This document shows, one piece after another, positions 42,579 to 51,998 of a stretch of DNA of 64,000 nt. The notes under the pieces were generated by a model. It worked only from the letters and a program-made list of their open reading frames with translations, was not told the origin of the DNA and ran no database searches. Source of the stretch: DASZTV01 sp035550655 (GTDB lineage: Bacteria; Actinomycetota; Actinomycetes; JAFAQI01); the NCBI GenBank assembly GCA_035550655.1, contig DASZOU010000006.1, positions 1 through 64,000 of the forward strand, written 5' to 3'. The translations under genes and the position numbers were made by a program. Positions within the stretch are counted from its first letter, which is position 1; each line of letters starts with the position of its first letter.

Positions 42579-43376
42579 GTGGCGACTGAAGGCTGTGTGC
42601 ACGCTCCGATCACGGAGCACGACGGGATCCTCACCCTCACGTTCAACCGCGAGCAGAAGCTCAACGCGATCACCCCGGAGATGACGGCCGCGCTCTGGGA
42701 AGCCCTCAACCTGCTGTCGATGCGCGACGACCTGAGGTGCCTCGTCATCACCGGCACCGGCAAGTACTTCACCGCGGGGATGGATCTCGGCACGCAGGTC
42801 GGCTCCAGCCCGGGCAATCCCGAGACCGAGGACCAGCACCCTGGCTGGAACTTCCGGCGCAACTACCGCAGCCACCACCTGCTGTACGACGAGATCGAGG
42901 CAATCGAAAAGCCGGTCATCATCGCGGCGCAGGGCATCTCGCTCGGCGCGGGCGTCGAGATGGCCGTCTCATGCGACTTCCGCTTCTGCACGCCGCACGC
43001 CGAGTTCGGCCTTCCCGAGGTGAACATCGGTGTGATGGCGGGAAGCGGCGGCACCAGCCGGCTCACCCGGATCGTGGGTCCGGCCTGGACCAAGTACATC
43101 GCGATGGCCGGAATGCGCGTCAACGCCGACCGAGCGCTCGCGATCGGGTTGGTGCACGACGTGTTCCCGGCGGACACCTTCCTCGACGATGTCTACGCCT
43201 TCTGCCGGCGGCTCGTGGCGATCTCGCCGGACGTCCTCGGCGTCACGAAGCTCGCCATCGACATGTACGCCGACGTGGACCGCACCGCCCAGCGTCACAT
43301 CGACCGCATCGCGGTCCACGGCCTGGTGCAGTCCGGCGAGTTCGACAAGGCGCGTGAGCGCTTCAGCAAGAGCTGA
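42579..43376 (+). CDS. Enoyl-CoA hydratase/isomerase (crotonase)
   Basis: A 265-residue crotonase. GKYFTAGMDL and GISLGAGVEMAVS form the oxyanion hole; LPEVNIGVMAGSGGTSRL keeps the first catalytic Glu and a Gly-Ser-Gly stretch at the second position. It begins with GTG 6 bases after a TetR gene. It is the fifth or sixth crotonase in the window, consistent with a multi-step ring or side-chain degradation programme. Confidence 0.88.
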   Translation: MATEGCVHAPITEHDGILTLTFNREQKLNAITPEMTAALWEALNLLSMRDDLRCLVITGTGKYFTAGMDLGTQVGSSPGNPETEDQHPGWNFRRNYRSHHLLYDEIEAIEKPVIIAAQGISLGAGVEMAVSCDFRFCTPHAEFGLPEVNIGVMAGSGGTSRLTRIVGPAWTKYIAMAGMRVNADRALAIGLVHDVFPADTFLDDVYAFCRRLVAISPDVLGVTKLAIDMYADVDRTAQRHIDRIAVHGLVQSGEFDKARERFSKS

Positions 43377-43430
43377 GAAGCGGTTTAGCCACGGCTCATC
43401 GCGGGAGGTTCTCCCTAAGATCGGGAGGAC

Positions 43431-44381
43431 ATGGCAGGCACGGCAAGCATCGCGGTTGCGGTGCCGTGCGCACTCGGCGCAGCGGTCGCCTTTGCGATCG
43501 CCAACGTCGAGCAGATGCGCGCGGCCCGCACCACTGCCGCGCCCTCGGAAGTCAGCGCGACGCTGCTCGTGCGCCTGGCCCGCGACCGCAAGTGGCTGAT
43601 CGGTCTCGCCACCGCCGTCTGCGGCTACGGCCTGCAGGCCGTCGGGCTGTTCCTCGCTCCCGTGGTGCTGGTCCAGCCGCTGATCGTCACGGAGCTGCTG
43701 TTCGCGCTGCCGCTGGCGGCTTGGTACGCCGGAGCGCGCCTGCACATCCGAGAGTGGATCGGTGCGGCGTTGGTTGCCGGAGGCATCACCGCGTTCCTCG
43801 TGGTCGGCAACCCGTCGGGCGACAACGCGCACATCACGACATTCGCCACGGTGACGATGACGTTTCTCATCGGCGCCGCGGTGATCGTGATCGTCCTTGT
43901 AGCTGAGAGCTTCGCGAGCCGTCCGATGATCCGCGCCAGTGGGCTCGCCCTCGCATCGAGTGCGTGCTTCGGGATGCTGTCCGTCATGACCAAAGTGGTC
44001 GGCCGGCAGTTCCAGCACGACAAGCTGCAGACACTGACCCACTCGCAGTGCTACGTCCTCGCCGCGTTCGCCATCTCGGGCCTGCTGCTGTCCCAGACGG
44101 CGTTCCGGATCGCGCCGCTGTCTGTCTCGCTTCCCGTGATCGACATCGGCGAGCCCGCGGTTGCCTCCCTCCTCGCGGTGCTCGCGCTGCATGAACACCT
44201 TGACCTCGGCTCCGGCACCGCGGTCGGCGTCGCGCTGTCGGCGACCGCCGCCACCCTCGGGGTGGCACTGCTCGACTCCTCGCCGAAGGTGCATGCGATG
44301 CAGCAGCAGGTGACGGCGATCGTGCTGGAGCACACCGAGAGCTCAGGGCAGGAGCGAGACGAGGTCCCGGAGAAGTCCTAG
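43431..44381 (+). CDS. DMT-superfamily membrane transporter
   Basis: A 316-residue integral membrane protein with about nine or ten hydrophobic helices in two similar halves, like EamA/DMT carriers and NIPA-like magnesium transporters. The ATG follows GGGAGG with 4 bases between. Neither substrate nor direction can be read; the hydrophilic C-terminus (about 30 residues) is cytoplasmic. The next gene starts 3 bases after its stop. Confidence 0.78.
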   Translation: MAGTASIAVAVPCALGAAVAFAIANVEQMRAARTTAAPSEVSATLLVRLARDRKWLIGLATAVCGYGLQAVGLFLAPVVLVQPLIVTELLFALPLAAWYAGARLHIREWIGAALVAGGITAFLVVGNPSGDNAHITTFATVTMTFLIGAAVIVIVLVAESFASRPMIRASGLALASSACFGMLSVMTKVVGRQFQHDKLQTLTHSQCYVLAAFAISGLLLSQTAFRIAPLSVSLPVIDIGEPAVASLLAVLALHEHLDLGSGTAVGVALSATAATLGVALLDSSPKVHAMQQQVTAIVLEHTESSGQERDEVPEKS

Positions 44382-44384
44382 CCC

Positions 44385-46649
44385 GTGAACCGGCGCCTGA
44401 TCACCGCGGTCGTCTTCGTGAGCCTGCTGGGCAGCGCCGGCGGGAGTGCCGCAGCGGCAACGGCGACGGGGGCGCACCGCACGATCGCGCCCGAGCCGCG
44501 AGCCCGCGCGGCCGGCGACCGTCCGGTGTCGGCATCGTTGCCGCACGTGGCGAGCGGTCACCGGCCCGGCCCGGCGATCCTCTACGCCAAGCCCGCCGTC
44601 GCCCCGCAGCTGCAGAACCGGGGCGTCTGGAAGGCGCCGCCGACGCTCGTGTCCGGCACGCAGGCATACCGCGACGGCGAGTGGATCTACCAGGACTACC
44701 TGTACGACGATCATGGCGCCTTCGGCACGCCCGACCCGTCCACGCCGTACTCCGAGACGGACTTCCTGTTCTCACCGACCGCGGGCACGTTCACCTATCC
44801 CACCGCGCGCAAGTACGCGGACAACGCGGCGGACCTCGTCGAGTTCCGAGCCAAGCCGCTCGCGTCAGACACGGCATTCCGGGTCACCCTTAACAGCCTC
44901 ACGAACCCTGCCCTCGTCGGCTTCACGATCGCCTTGGGGAGCTCGGCACAACAGCAGGAATGGCCGGCGCTGGCCGACGTCACCTCCCCCGCGGCGTACT
45001 TCGTGACCGTGCACGGCGGCACCGCGACGATGACCAACGCGGCGACGGGCCGAGTGCTTCGACCCGCACCGGCGGTGTCGGTGAGCGTGCACCGGCGGCA
45101 GTTCACCGTCGAGATCCCGCACCGCACCTGGAATCCCCACCAGAGCACCGTGCGGATGTCGATCGGCGTCGGGCTCTGGGACCAGAACCACAACAGCTAC
45201 CTGCTCCCCGCGGCAGGTCCGGCGACGGCGAGCACCCCCGGGGGTGGCGGCGCGGCGCCGGTCGGGATCGTCAACGTCGGTCCGCGACTCAACGAGCCGT
45301 GGCCGTCGCTCGCGCAGCCCACCGAGACGATCGGCGACAGCGCAGCGGGCGAGCTCGCCGAGGCATTCATGTGGCGCGAGCACGAGCAGGCCTACGAGAT
45401 GGGAATCGGCTCTGTGCAGCCGTTCTTCGCGAACGTCAGCTTCGCGAAGCTCGCCCACCGGGTCACCGACGACAGCGACATCCCGAAGTCGGGCCCCACC
45501 GACCGGATCCTCGCCAGCCACTTCTCCTTCGGCCAGGGCCTCGACCCGAGCCAGGTCTGCTCGCGAATCGCGCCGCCGGTGGACGTCGGCGCCAAGTGCA
45601 AGGGCCGCATGGTCGGCCAGCTCCAGCCGTACTCGCTCTACGTGCCGAAAGGCGCCGTTCCGCGCAGTGGATACGGCCTGACGCTGCTGCTGCATTCGCT
45701 GTCGGGGAACTACAACCAGTACTCCACGAGCCACAACCAGAGCCAGCTCGCTCGGCGCGGCGCCGGTTCGATCGTCGTCACCCCGAGCGGGCGGGGGCCG
45801 GACGGCGGGTACGCCGGCGTGGCGGAGGCCGACACCTTCGAGGCGTGGAACGCCGTGGCGCACCTGTACCCGCTCGATCCCAGGTGGGTCGACGTCAGCG
45901 GCTACTCGATGGGTGGCTTCGGCACGTACCGGCTGGCCGAGCGGTGGCCTGACCTGTTCGCGCGCGCCTTCTCTGTCGTGGGCGAAGCGAGCCCGGCCTC
46001 CGGCCTGCCGTCACTGCGCAACGTGCCGGTGCTGGCGTGGAACGCAACCGCGGACGAGCTGGTCCCGATCGACGAGACCATCCAGAACACGCAACAGATG
46101 ACCGCCGACGGGCTTCGCTACATCGAGGACGTCTACACCGCGTCGGACCACCTCACGCTCGCGACCAACGACCAGTACGGTCCAGGCGCCGTCTGGTTGG
46201 GCACCCATCGCGTCGACCGGAACCCTGCGCATGTGACCTATGTCGTCGACCGCGCCGAGGACTCCTCTCTCGCCGATGTCGTCGCCGATCACGCGTACTG
46301 GCTGTCAGGAATCACCCCCCGCAGGTCGAGCGCGATCGGCACCATCGACGTGCGCTCACTGGGGTTCGGCGTCGGTGACCCGAAACCGTCCGGAATGACC
46401 GAAGGCGCCGGCGCGCTGACCGGCGGCACCAAGGCCGCGATCCCGTACGTCGAGTTCCGTCAGACGTGGGGGCCGGTCCCCCGCGCTGCGCGCCGAGACG
46501 CACTGGACATCACCGCGACCAACATCGCGCGAGTCGTGATCGACGTGCGCCGCGCGCGCCTCGACTGCGCGGCCACGCTGAAGGTCCACTCCGATGGCCC
46601 GCTCAAAGTGGTCCTCGCCGGCTGCAACCAGGTGGTCGACGTCCGTTAG
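44385..46649 (+). CDS. Large secreted alpha/beta-hydrolase (esterase/peptidase-like)
   Basis: A 754-residue exported protein with a signal peptide (about residues 1-25). The first half (about 90-330) is beta-rich and may bind polymer or cell wall; the second half is an alpha/beta-hydrolase with the nucleophile motif GYSMGG (Ser508), an acidic residue probably in ATADELVP and a His in SDHLTL, as in prolyl-oligopeptidase-like esterases. It starts with GTG 3 bases after the DMT gene. It could hydrolyse an extracellular ester, releasing acids for import; this link is speculative. Confidence 0.8.
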   Translation: MNRRLITAVVFVSLLGSAGGSAAAATATGAHRTIAPEPRARAAGDRPVSASLPHVASGHRPGPAILYAKPAVAPQLQNRGVWKAPPTLVSGTQAYRDGEWIYQDYLYDDHGAFGTPDPSTPYSETDFLFSPTAGTFTYPTARKYADNAADLVEFRAKPLASDTAFRVTLNSLTNPALVGFTIALGSSAQQQEWPALADVTSPAAYFVTVHGGTATMTNAATGRVLRPAPAVSVSVHRRQFTVEIPHRTWNPHQSTVRMSIGVGLWDQNHNSYLLPAAGPATASTPGGGGAAPVGIVNVGPRLNEPWPSLAQPTETIGDSAAGELAEAFMWREHEQAYEMGIGSVQPFFANVSFAKLAHRVTDDSDIPKSGPTDRILASHFSFGQGLDPSQVCSRIAPPVDVGAKCKGRMVGQLQPYSLYVPKGAVPRSGYGLTLLLHSLSGNYNQYSTSHNQSQLARRGAGSIVVTPSGRGPDGGYAGVAEADTFEAWNAVAHLYPLDPRWVDVSGYSMGGFGTYRLAERWPDLFARAFSVVGEASPASGLPSLRNVPVLAWNATADELVPIDETIQNTQQMTADGLRYIEDVYTASDHLTLATNDQYGPGAVWLGTHRVDRNPAHVTYVVDRAEDSSLADVVADHAYWLSGITPRRSSAIGTIDVRSLGFGVGDPKPSGMTEGAGALTGGTKAAIPYVEFRQTWGPVPRAARRDALDITATNIARVVIDVRRARLDCAATLKVHSDGPLKVVLAGCNQVVDVR

Positions 46650-46864
46650 CGGGCCGGCGCAGGACGCACGGTGATGCTTGCGAGCAGGGTCGCGGTCGCG
46701 GTCGCAACGTCTTCGACGGCGGCCTCGAACGCCTCCCGGTTGACCGCGGAGGGCGCCCGCATGCCGGCGATCTTGCGCACGTACTGCAAGGCCGCGGCAT
46801 GGACGTCATCCGTGGTGGCGTCCTCCGTGTACGGCGGGCGGAGCGTCTTGATGCTTCGGCACAT
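46646..46864 (-). CDS. DUF2277-family small protein
   Basis: A 72-residue protein opening with MCRSIKTLRPP and containing AALQYVRKIAGMRAPS, the hallmarks of DUF2277. Homologues occur widely in actinobacteria and some other phyla; the function is unknown, and the conserved Cys2 is notable. It overlaps the end of the secreted hydrolase gene by four bases on the other strand and follows the MFS gene. Confidence 0.85.
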   Translation of the reverse strand: MCRSIKTLRPPYTEDATTDDVHAAALQYVRKIAGMRAPSAVNREAFEAAVEDVATATATLLASITVRPAPAR

Positions 46865-46873
46865 GGCCCGAGC

Positions 46874-48349
46874 CTATGCAGAGTAGAAAGCCGCGGCCGT
46901 CGCGACGTCGCGCGGGTAGGTCCGCAGCGCCCGGAACAGGTAGACCGCGGACACGGCCAGCGGAAGGAGCATCACAAGGAACGTCCAGCGCAGCGCGTGC
47001 TGCCCGCCGCCGAACACGTAGTCGGACACGAACCCGAACAGCATCGGCGCCAGGGCCTGCGCTGCCGTCCTGAGGAAGGTCCGGACGCCTTCGGCCCGGC
47101 CCCACAGCGGCGCCGGCATGATGTCGAGCCGGGCCGCGTTCAGCGGCGGGTTTTGCGCCGACAGGCCGAATGCGGCGAGCACCAGGTAGGGCAGCGCTCG
47201 CATCGGGTGATGGGTCAGCAACGCCGGAATGAAGGCACCAGCGGCGATCGCAGCCGACACGGCGGCCACGAAGACGCGGCCGTTGAGGAAGCGGCGGTGC
47301 AGCAACGTGTCCCCGAGGCGGCCGCCGACAATGACGCCGACGACCGCACCGATCCCCACCACGAGGATGAGCAGGTTCGCGAGAGCGGTGTTGATGCCGT
47401 ACTGCTGGTGCACCATCTCGGCGCCGAAGGTCTGCACGCCGGTCAGGTAGAAGTAGCTGAACGCGCTCGCGACGATCATCGCGACGTTCGTCCGGATCGA
47501 CATGATGTAGCGGGTCGCCTGCCAGAAGCCCATCTGCTTCGGATCGACGGCGAGCACCTGTTCCTGCTCCGGCTCGACGCCCTTGCTCCGTGAGACGTCA
47601 TGGGCGACGTTGTCCGCGGCCTCGTCGACCTCGTCGTCGACGATCCGGTTCGCGACGGGTCGCGTCGGGATCTCTGCTGCGCCCGGCGCGATCTGGCCGC
47701 GGCCGCCACGCACCGGCTCGGGGAGCTTCAACACCATCCGGCCGAGCACGAAGGCGGGGACCGCCAGCAACAGGAAGGACAACCGCCAGGACAGCGCCGA
47801 GACGTCGCCGGTCACCGCGAACCCGACGCCTCCGCCGAGCAGCTCACCGGTGAGGACGTAGCTGTAGATGCGACCACGCTCGGCGCTCGGGAACCAGTCG
47901 CCGAGCATCGACGCGATCACCGGACCCGCCGAGGCGGTGACGACTCCCAGGGCGAGCCGGCTGATGAGCAGATGGCCGAACGAGTTCACCATCGCGCTCC
48001 ACACCATGCACACGCCCCAGAGCAGGATCGAGACGCCGAGCACCGTCGTGCGGCGGAGGCGGTCAGCGATCACTCCGAACGGCAGGCTCGCGACCGCCGC
48101 CACCACACAGTTGACGCCGACCAGCAGGCCCAGATCGGAGTTGGAGATGTGCAGGGCGTGGCGCAGCGGGGTGGCGGAGGCGCCGACGGTCGCCGTGTCC
48201 GCGCTCGACAGGGCGAGGACCCCGCCGAACACGACCACCACGCGGGTTCGGGCCGGACCCCCGAACACCTTCTCGATCTTGCGCCACACGGCCGCCGCCG
48301 CCCGAGCAGGGACACCGCGGTCCCGAGCGGGCAGCGGCAACGTGGTCAT
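46874..48349 (-). CDS. MFS transporter
   Basis: A 491-residue major-facilitator carrier with 12 predicted helices. The loop between helices 2 and 3 reads GVIADRLRRTTVLG, the standard MFS motif A region. A long charged loop of about 60 residues (about 215-275, rich in Asp/Glu) separates the two halves. The ATG at 48349 is used; earlier in-frame sequence is not protein-like. It resembles the spinster-like group. The substrate is unknown. It is divergent from ecfT. Confidence 0.86.
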   Translation of the reverse strand: MTTLPLPARDRGVPARAAAAVWRKIEKVFGGPARTRVVVVFGGVLALSSADTATVGASATPLRHALHISNSDLGLLVGVNCVVAAVASLPFGVIADRLRRTTVLGVSILLWGVCMVWSAMVNSFGHLLISRLALGVVTASAGPVIASMLGDWFPSAERGRIYSYVLTGELLGGGVGFAVTGDVSALSWRLSFLLLAVPAFVLGRMVLKLPEPVRGGRGQIAPGAAEIPTRPVANRIVDDEVDEAADNVAHDVSRSKGVEPEQEQVLAVDPKQMGFWQATRYIMSIRTNVAMIVASAFSYFYLTGVQTFGAEMVHQQYGINTALANLLILVVGIGAVVGVIVGGRLGDTLLHRRFLNGRVFVAAVSAAIAAGAFIPALLTHHPMRALPYLVLAAFGLSAQNPPLNAARLDIMPAPLWGRAEGVRTFLRTAAQALAPMLFGFVSDYVFGGGQHALRWTFLVMLLPLAVSAVYLFRALRTYPRDVATAAAFYSA

Positions 48350-48400
48350 GGCGACAGTCTTTCCCGCCGGCCGGCAATCTGGATCAGCGAGACTGTACGA

Positions 48401-49585
48401 GTGTCCAGCCGGGTTCCGCGTTCGCTCCACCCAGCGTTGAACCGGCGGGTTCCGCGTTCGCTCCACCCGATGGCCTGGTGGGTGTGGGCGATCGGGCTCG
48501 GTGCCGCGGTCAGCCAGACCGACAACCCGCTGCTCCTGCTGGTCGCCCTGGCCGTAGTGGCCTTCGTCGTCACCATGCGCCGCACCGATGCGCCGTGGGC
48601 GCGCGGCCTGAAGTACTACTTCGCCCTGGCACTGGTCGTCGTCGCGCTGCGGATCGTGTTCCGGTCGGTGTTCGGCGGGACGACCGGAAGCGCCGATCAC
48701 CTCCTCTTCCGCCTCCCACAGCTGCCGCTGCCGCACTGGGCCGCGAACGTCAAGCTCGGCGGGCCGGTGTCGCTCGAGAACACCCTTTCTGCCGCGGCAG
48801 ACGGGATGCGGCTCGCTGTGCTGCTCTGCTGCATCGGCGCCGCCAACGCCCTCGCCAACCCGAGGCGGGCGCTGCGGGTCCTCCCCGGCGCGCTGTACGA
48901 GCTCGGCGTCGCGGTGGTCGTCTGCATGAGCGTCGCCCCCCAGCTCGTCGAGAGCATCGGTCGTGTACGCCGCGCACGGCGGCTTCGCGCCGGCCGTACG
49001 ACCGGTCTGCGGTCGATCCGGGCGATCGCGATCCCTGTCGTGGAAGACGCCTTCGAACGCTCGCTTCGGCTCGCCGCCGCCATGGACTCGCGCGGCTACG
49101 GCCGGCGCGGCGCGGTCTCGGAGCGCGGCCGCCACGTCACGACCGGCTGCCTTCTCGCGGGCATGGCCGGGCTGTCCGCCGGTGCCTACGGGCTGCTCGA
49201 CCGCACGACTCCTGCATGGCTCGGCATGCCGACACTCCTCACGGGCGCGGCCCTGTGCTGCGTCGGGTTGGGTCTGGGCGGTCGACGCGTCACCACCACG
49301 CGCTACCGGCCGGACCCGTGGCAGGCCGCCGAGTGGCTCGTCGCCGGCTCCGGCTTGCTCGCCGCGGGCGTACTCATCGCGGCGTCAGCCACGGGGGTCA
49401 GCGGCCTGGCGCCGTCGTTCTCGCCACTCCACTGGCCGAGTCTCCCGCTGCTTCCGACCGTTGCGATCGTGATCGGGGTGCTTCCGGCGCTCGCCACCCC
49501 TCCCCCGCCGGTTGAGCCCGGATCACTGCGCCGCGAGCCCCGGCAGGCGCGCATTGCCACGAGAGCGCCAGGGGTTGCGGCGTGA
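48401..49585 (+). CDS. ecfT: ECF transporter, transmembrane coupling protein (EcfT)
   Basis: A 394-residue membrane protein of the EcfT/CbiQ family, which couples the ATPase to a vitamin- or metal-binding S component. The cytoplasmic coupling motifs are RRARRLRAG and AAAMDSRGYGR. The N-terminus LHPMAWWVWAIG is typical. The GTG at 48401 includes a duplicated RVPRSLHP segment; an ATG at 48470 would skip it. The gene is coupled to the ATPase gene by a four-base overlap. Confidence 0.86.
   Translation: MSSRVPRSLHPALNRRVPRSLHPMAWWVWAIGLGAAVSQTDNPLLLLVALAVVAFVVTMRRTDAPWARGLKYYFALALVVVALRIVFRSVFGGTTGSADHLLFRLPQLPLPHWAANVKLGGPVSLENTLSAAADGMRLAVLLCCIGAANALANPRRALRVLPGALYELGVAVVVCMSVAPQLVESIGRVRRARRLRAGRTTGLRSIRAIAIPVVEDAFERSLRLAAAMDSRGYGRRGAVSERGRHVTTGCLLAGMAGLSAGAYGLLDRTTPAWLGMPTLLTGAALCCVGLGLGGRRVTTTRYRPDPWQAAEWLVAGSGLLAAGVLIAASATGVSGLAPSFSPLHWPSLPLLPTVAIVIGVLPALATPPPPVEPGSLRREPRQARIATRAPGVAA
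48410..48468 (+). repeat. 23-base direct repeat within the 5' end of ecfT
   Basis: The 23 bases at 48410-48432 recur exactly at 48446-48468, 36 bases apart, so both copies encode RVPRSLHP in frame. It looks like a recent in-frame duplication at the start of ecfT, or may lie in the leader if translation starts at 48470. Confidence 0.85.
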
Positions 49586-51168
49586 TCGAGTTCGACCGGG
49601 TCACCGTCAGCTATCCCGATGCGGCGGGCGCGATGACCGCCGCGCCGGTCCTTCGCGACATCTCACTCGGGATCGACGAGGGTGAGCTCTGCCTGGTCGT
49701 CGGGGCCACCGGCGTCGGCAAGTCCACCCTGCTCGGCGCCGTGAACGGCCTGGTGCCGCACTTCACCGGGGGCAGTCTCGCGGGCGACGTACGAGTCGGC
49801 GGGCTGAGCACTCGCGACCACCCGCCGCGCGATCTCGCCCACCTGGTCGGTGTCGTCGGGCAGGACCCGCTGTCCGGATTCGTCACCGACGTCGTCGAGG
49901 ACGAGCTCGCCTACACCATGGAACAGCTCGGCACGCCGCCGGACGTCATGCGCAAGCGGGTGGAGGAGACACTCGACCTGCTGGGCCTCGCCGAGCTGCG
50001 CCGGCGCGCACTGCACGACCTCTCGGGGGGACAGCAGCAGCGAGTCGCCATCGGCGCGGCGCTGACCGGCCATCCGAAGGTGCTGGTCCTCGATGAGCCG
50101 ACCTCCGCGCTTGACCCCACGGCGGCCGAGGAGGTCCTCGCGGCGATCACCCGCATCGTCCACGACCTCGGCGTCACGGTGCTGCTCGCCGAGCACCGAC
50201 TCGAGCGAGTCGTGCAGTACGCCGACCGCGTGATCCACCTACCGGGCGACGGCACGGCGGTGGCCGGAGAGCCCGCGACCATCTTCACGACGACATCAGT
50301 CGCGCCGCCCGTCGTCGAGCTCGGCCGGCTGCTGCGGTGGTCGCCACTCCCGATGTCGGTGCGGGACGCGCGACGGCGAGCGGGACCGACCCGCGAGCAG
50401 CTCGCCTCGTCCGTTCCGGCGCCGCGCGACGCGGACGGCGAGCCGTCCGTCGCGCTGTCCGCGCGAAACGTCGTCGTGCGGTACGGCGACACGATCGCGG
50501 TCCGCGGTATCGACCTCGACCTCGATCGCGGCGCGGTGACAGCGCTGATGGGCCGCAACGGCTCCGGCAAGTCGTCTTTGCTGTGGGCCGTTCACGGCGC
50601 TGGACGCCGACAGGCCGGCACCGTTGCGGCCGACGGTGGGATCGGGCTTGTCCCCCAGACCCCGGCCGACCTGCTCTATCTGGACACGGTGCGCGCCGAG
50701 CTCGACACGGCCGACCGCGATGCGGGGCCGGGCGAGCCCGCGAGGGTCCTGCTCGACCGGATCACTCCCGGCATCGCCGACGACTGCCATCCGCGTGACC
50801 TGTCGGAAGGTCAGCGGCTGGCACTCGTGCTCGCGATCCAGCTGCGCGCCCAGCCCGAGGTCGTCCTGCTCGACGAGCCGACCCGGGGGCTGGACTACAG
50901 CGCGAAGCGGGCACTGGGCGGCGTGCTGCGGGAGCTCGCGGAGGGCGGCCACGCGGTGGTCGTGGCGACGCACGATGTGGAGTTCGTGGCGGCGGCCGCC
51001 GATCGCGTCGTCGTGCTGGGTGATGGTGACGTCGTGGCCGACGGCCGAACCGCGGAGGTCGTGGTCGCATCGCCGGCCTTCGCCCCGCAGGTGGCAAAGA
51101 TCCTGGCGCCGCTCGAGTTCCTCACGGTCGACGCCGTCGAGGCCGCACTGGCCGGGGTGGCCGGCTAG
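49582..51168 (+). CDS. ECF transporter ATPase with two fused ABC domains
   Basis: A 528-residue protein with two ABC ATPase domains. Domain 1 has GATGVGKST, the signature LSGGQQQR and VLDEPTSALDP; domain 2 (from about residue 300) has GRNGSGKSS, LSEGQR and LLDEPTRGLDY. It represents EcfA and EcfA' in one chain, powering the EcfT-S importer. The GTG start overlaps ecfT by four bases and its stop shares a base with the S-component gene. Confidence 0.92.
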   Translation: MIEFDRVTVSYPDAAGAMTAAPVLRDISLGIDEGELCLVVGATGVGKSTLLGAVNGLVPHFTGGSLAGDVRVGGLSTRDHPPRDLAHLVGVVGQDPLSGFVTDVVEDELAYTMEQLGTPPDVMRKRVEETLDLLGLAELRRRALHDLSGGQQQRVAIGAALTGHPKVLVLDEPTSALDPTAAEEVLAAITRIVHDLGVTVLLAEHRLERVVQYADRVIHLPGDGTAVAGEPATIFTTTSVAPPVVELGRLLRWSPLPMSVRDARRRAGPTREQLASSVPAPRDADGEPSVALSARNVVVRYGDTIAVRGIDLDLDRGAVTALMGRNGSGKSSLLWAVHGAGRRQAGTVAADGGIGLVPQTPADLLYLDTVRAELDTADRDAGPGEPARVLLDRITPGIADDCHPRDLSEGQRLALVLAIQLRAQPEVVLLDEPTRGLDYSAKRALGGVLRELAEGGHAVVVATHDVEFVAAAADRVVVLGDGDVVADGRTAEVVVASPAFAPQVAKILAPLEFLTVDAVEAALAGVAG

Positions 51169-51998
51169 TGGCGGGCTTCGGGGTCGCGGACAGAGTCGCA
51201 GCCATCCCGCTGCGGGGTCGCGCAACCGTCGTCATCGTGATGGCGACCTTCGTCGGGTTCGTGGCGTTCTTCTGGCCGTTCGTCGTCGCGCCCAACCACT
51301 TCGGCACGTCATACACACCGCTCCTGATCTTCGGCGTTCTCCTGTCGTTGGTCCTGGCGGTGCTGTTCGCGGAGGTCGCCAGCGGCAGCATCGATGCGAA
51401 GGCGATCGCGATGCTGGGCGTGCTGTCCGCGATCGGCGCCGCTCTCCGCCCGCTCGACGCCGGCACCGCCGGAATCGAGTTCATCTTCTTCACCTTGATC
51501 CTTGCCGGACGGGTGTTCGGTCCGGGCTTCGGGTTCGCGTTGGGCTGCACGACGCTTTTCGGCTCCGCACTGATCACCGCGGGCGTCGGACCATGGATGC
51601 CGTATCAGATGTTCGGCTGCGCCTGGATCGGATTGTTCGCCGGTTGCCTGCCGCCGTTGCGCGGCAAGGCCGAGATCGCGATGCTCGCGACGTACGGCGC
51701 AGTGGCGGGCTACGCGTACGGGTTCCTGTCGAACCTGTCGTTCTGGCCGTTCTCGCTCGACCCCGGCAGCTCTATCGCCTACGTGCCCGGCGCCTCACTC
51801 GGCGCCCAGTGGCATCACTACCTCGTCTTCGACGCGACGACCTCACTCGGATGGGACACTGGCCGGGCGATCACGAACTTCGTCGCGATCTGCCTGGTCG
51901 GGCCCGCCGCATTGCGGACCTTCCGTCGCGCCGCGAGGAAGGCGGCGTTCACGGCACCGGTGGAGTTCAGCCCCGCGGGCGCTAACCCCGCGGCGTAG
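51168..51998 (+). CDS. ECF transporter substrate-binding (S) component
   Basis: A 276-residue membrane protein with six or more helices, including LRPLDAGTAGIEFIFFTLILAG and GVGPWMPYQMFGCAW. This type is usual beside actinobacterial EcfT/EcfA fusions; a vitamin substrate such as cobalamin is likely but unproven, and no riboswitch was recognised upstream. It ends inside the end of fprA on the other strand (17-base overlap). Confidence 0.82.
   Translation: MAGFGVADRVAAIPLRGRATVVIVMATFVGFVAFFWPFVVAPNHFGTSYTPLLIFGVLLSLVLAVLFAEVASGSIDAKAIAMLGVLSAIGAALRPLDAGTAGIEFIFFTLILAGRVFGPGFGFALGCTTLFGSALITAGVGPWMPYQMFGCAWIGLFAGCLPPLRGKAEIAMLATYGAVAGYAYGFLSNLSFWPFSLDPGSSIAYVPGASLGAQWHHYLVFDATTSLGWDTGRAITNFVAICLVGPAALRTFRRAARKAAFTAPVEFSPAGANPAA

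Noticed and set aside
48350..48400. Cobalamin riboswitch upstream of the ECF operon
   Set aside because: The gap to the divergent MFS gene is only 51 bases, too short for a B12 riboswitch, and no B12-box-like sequence is seen.
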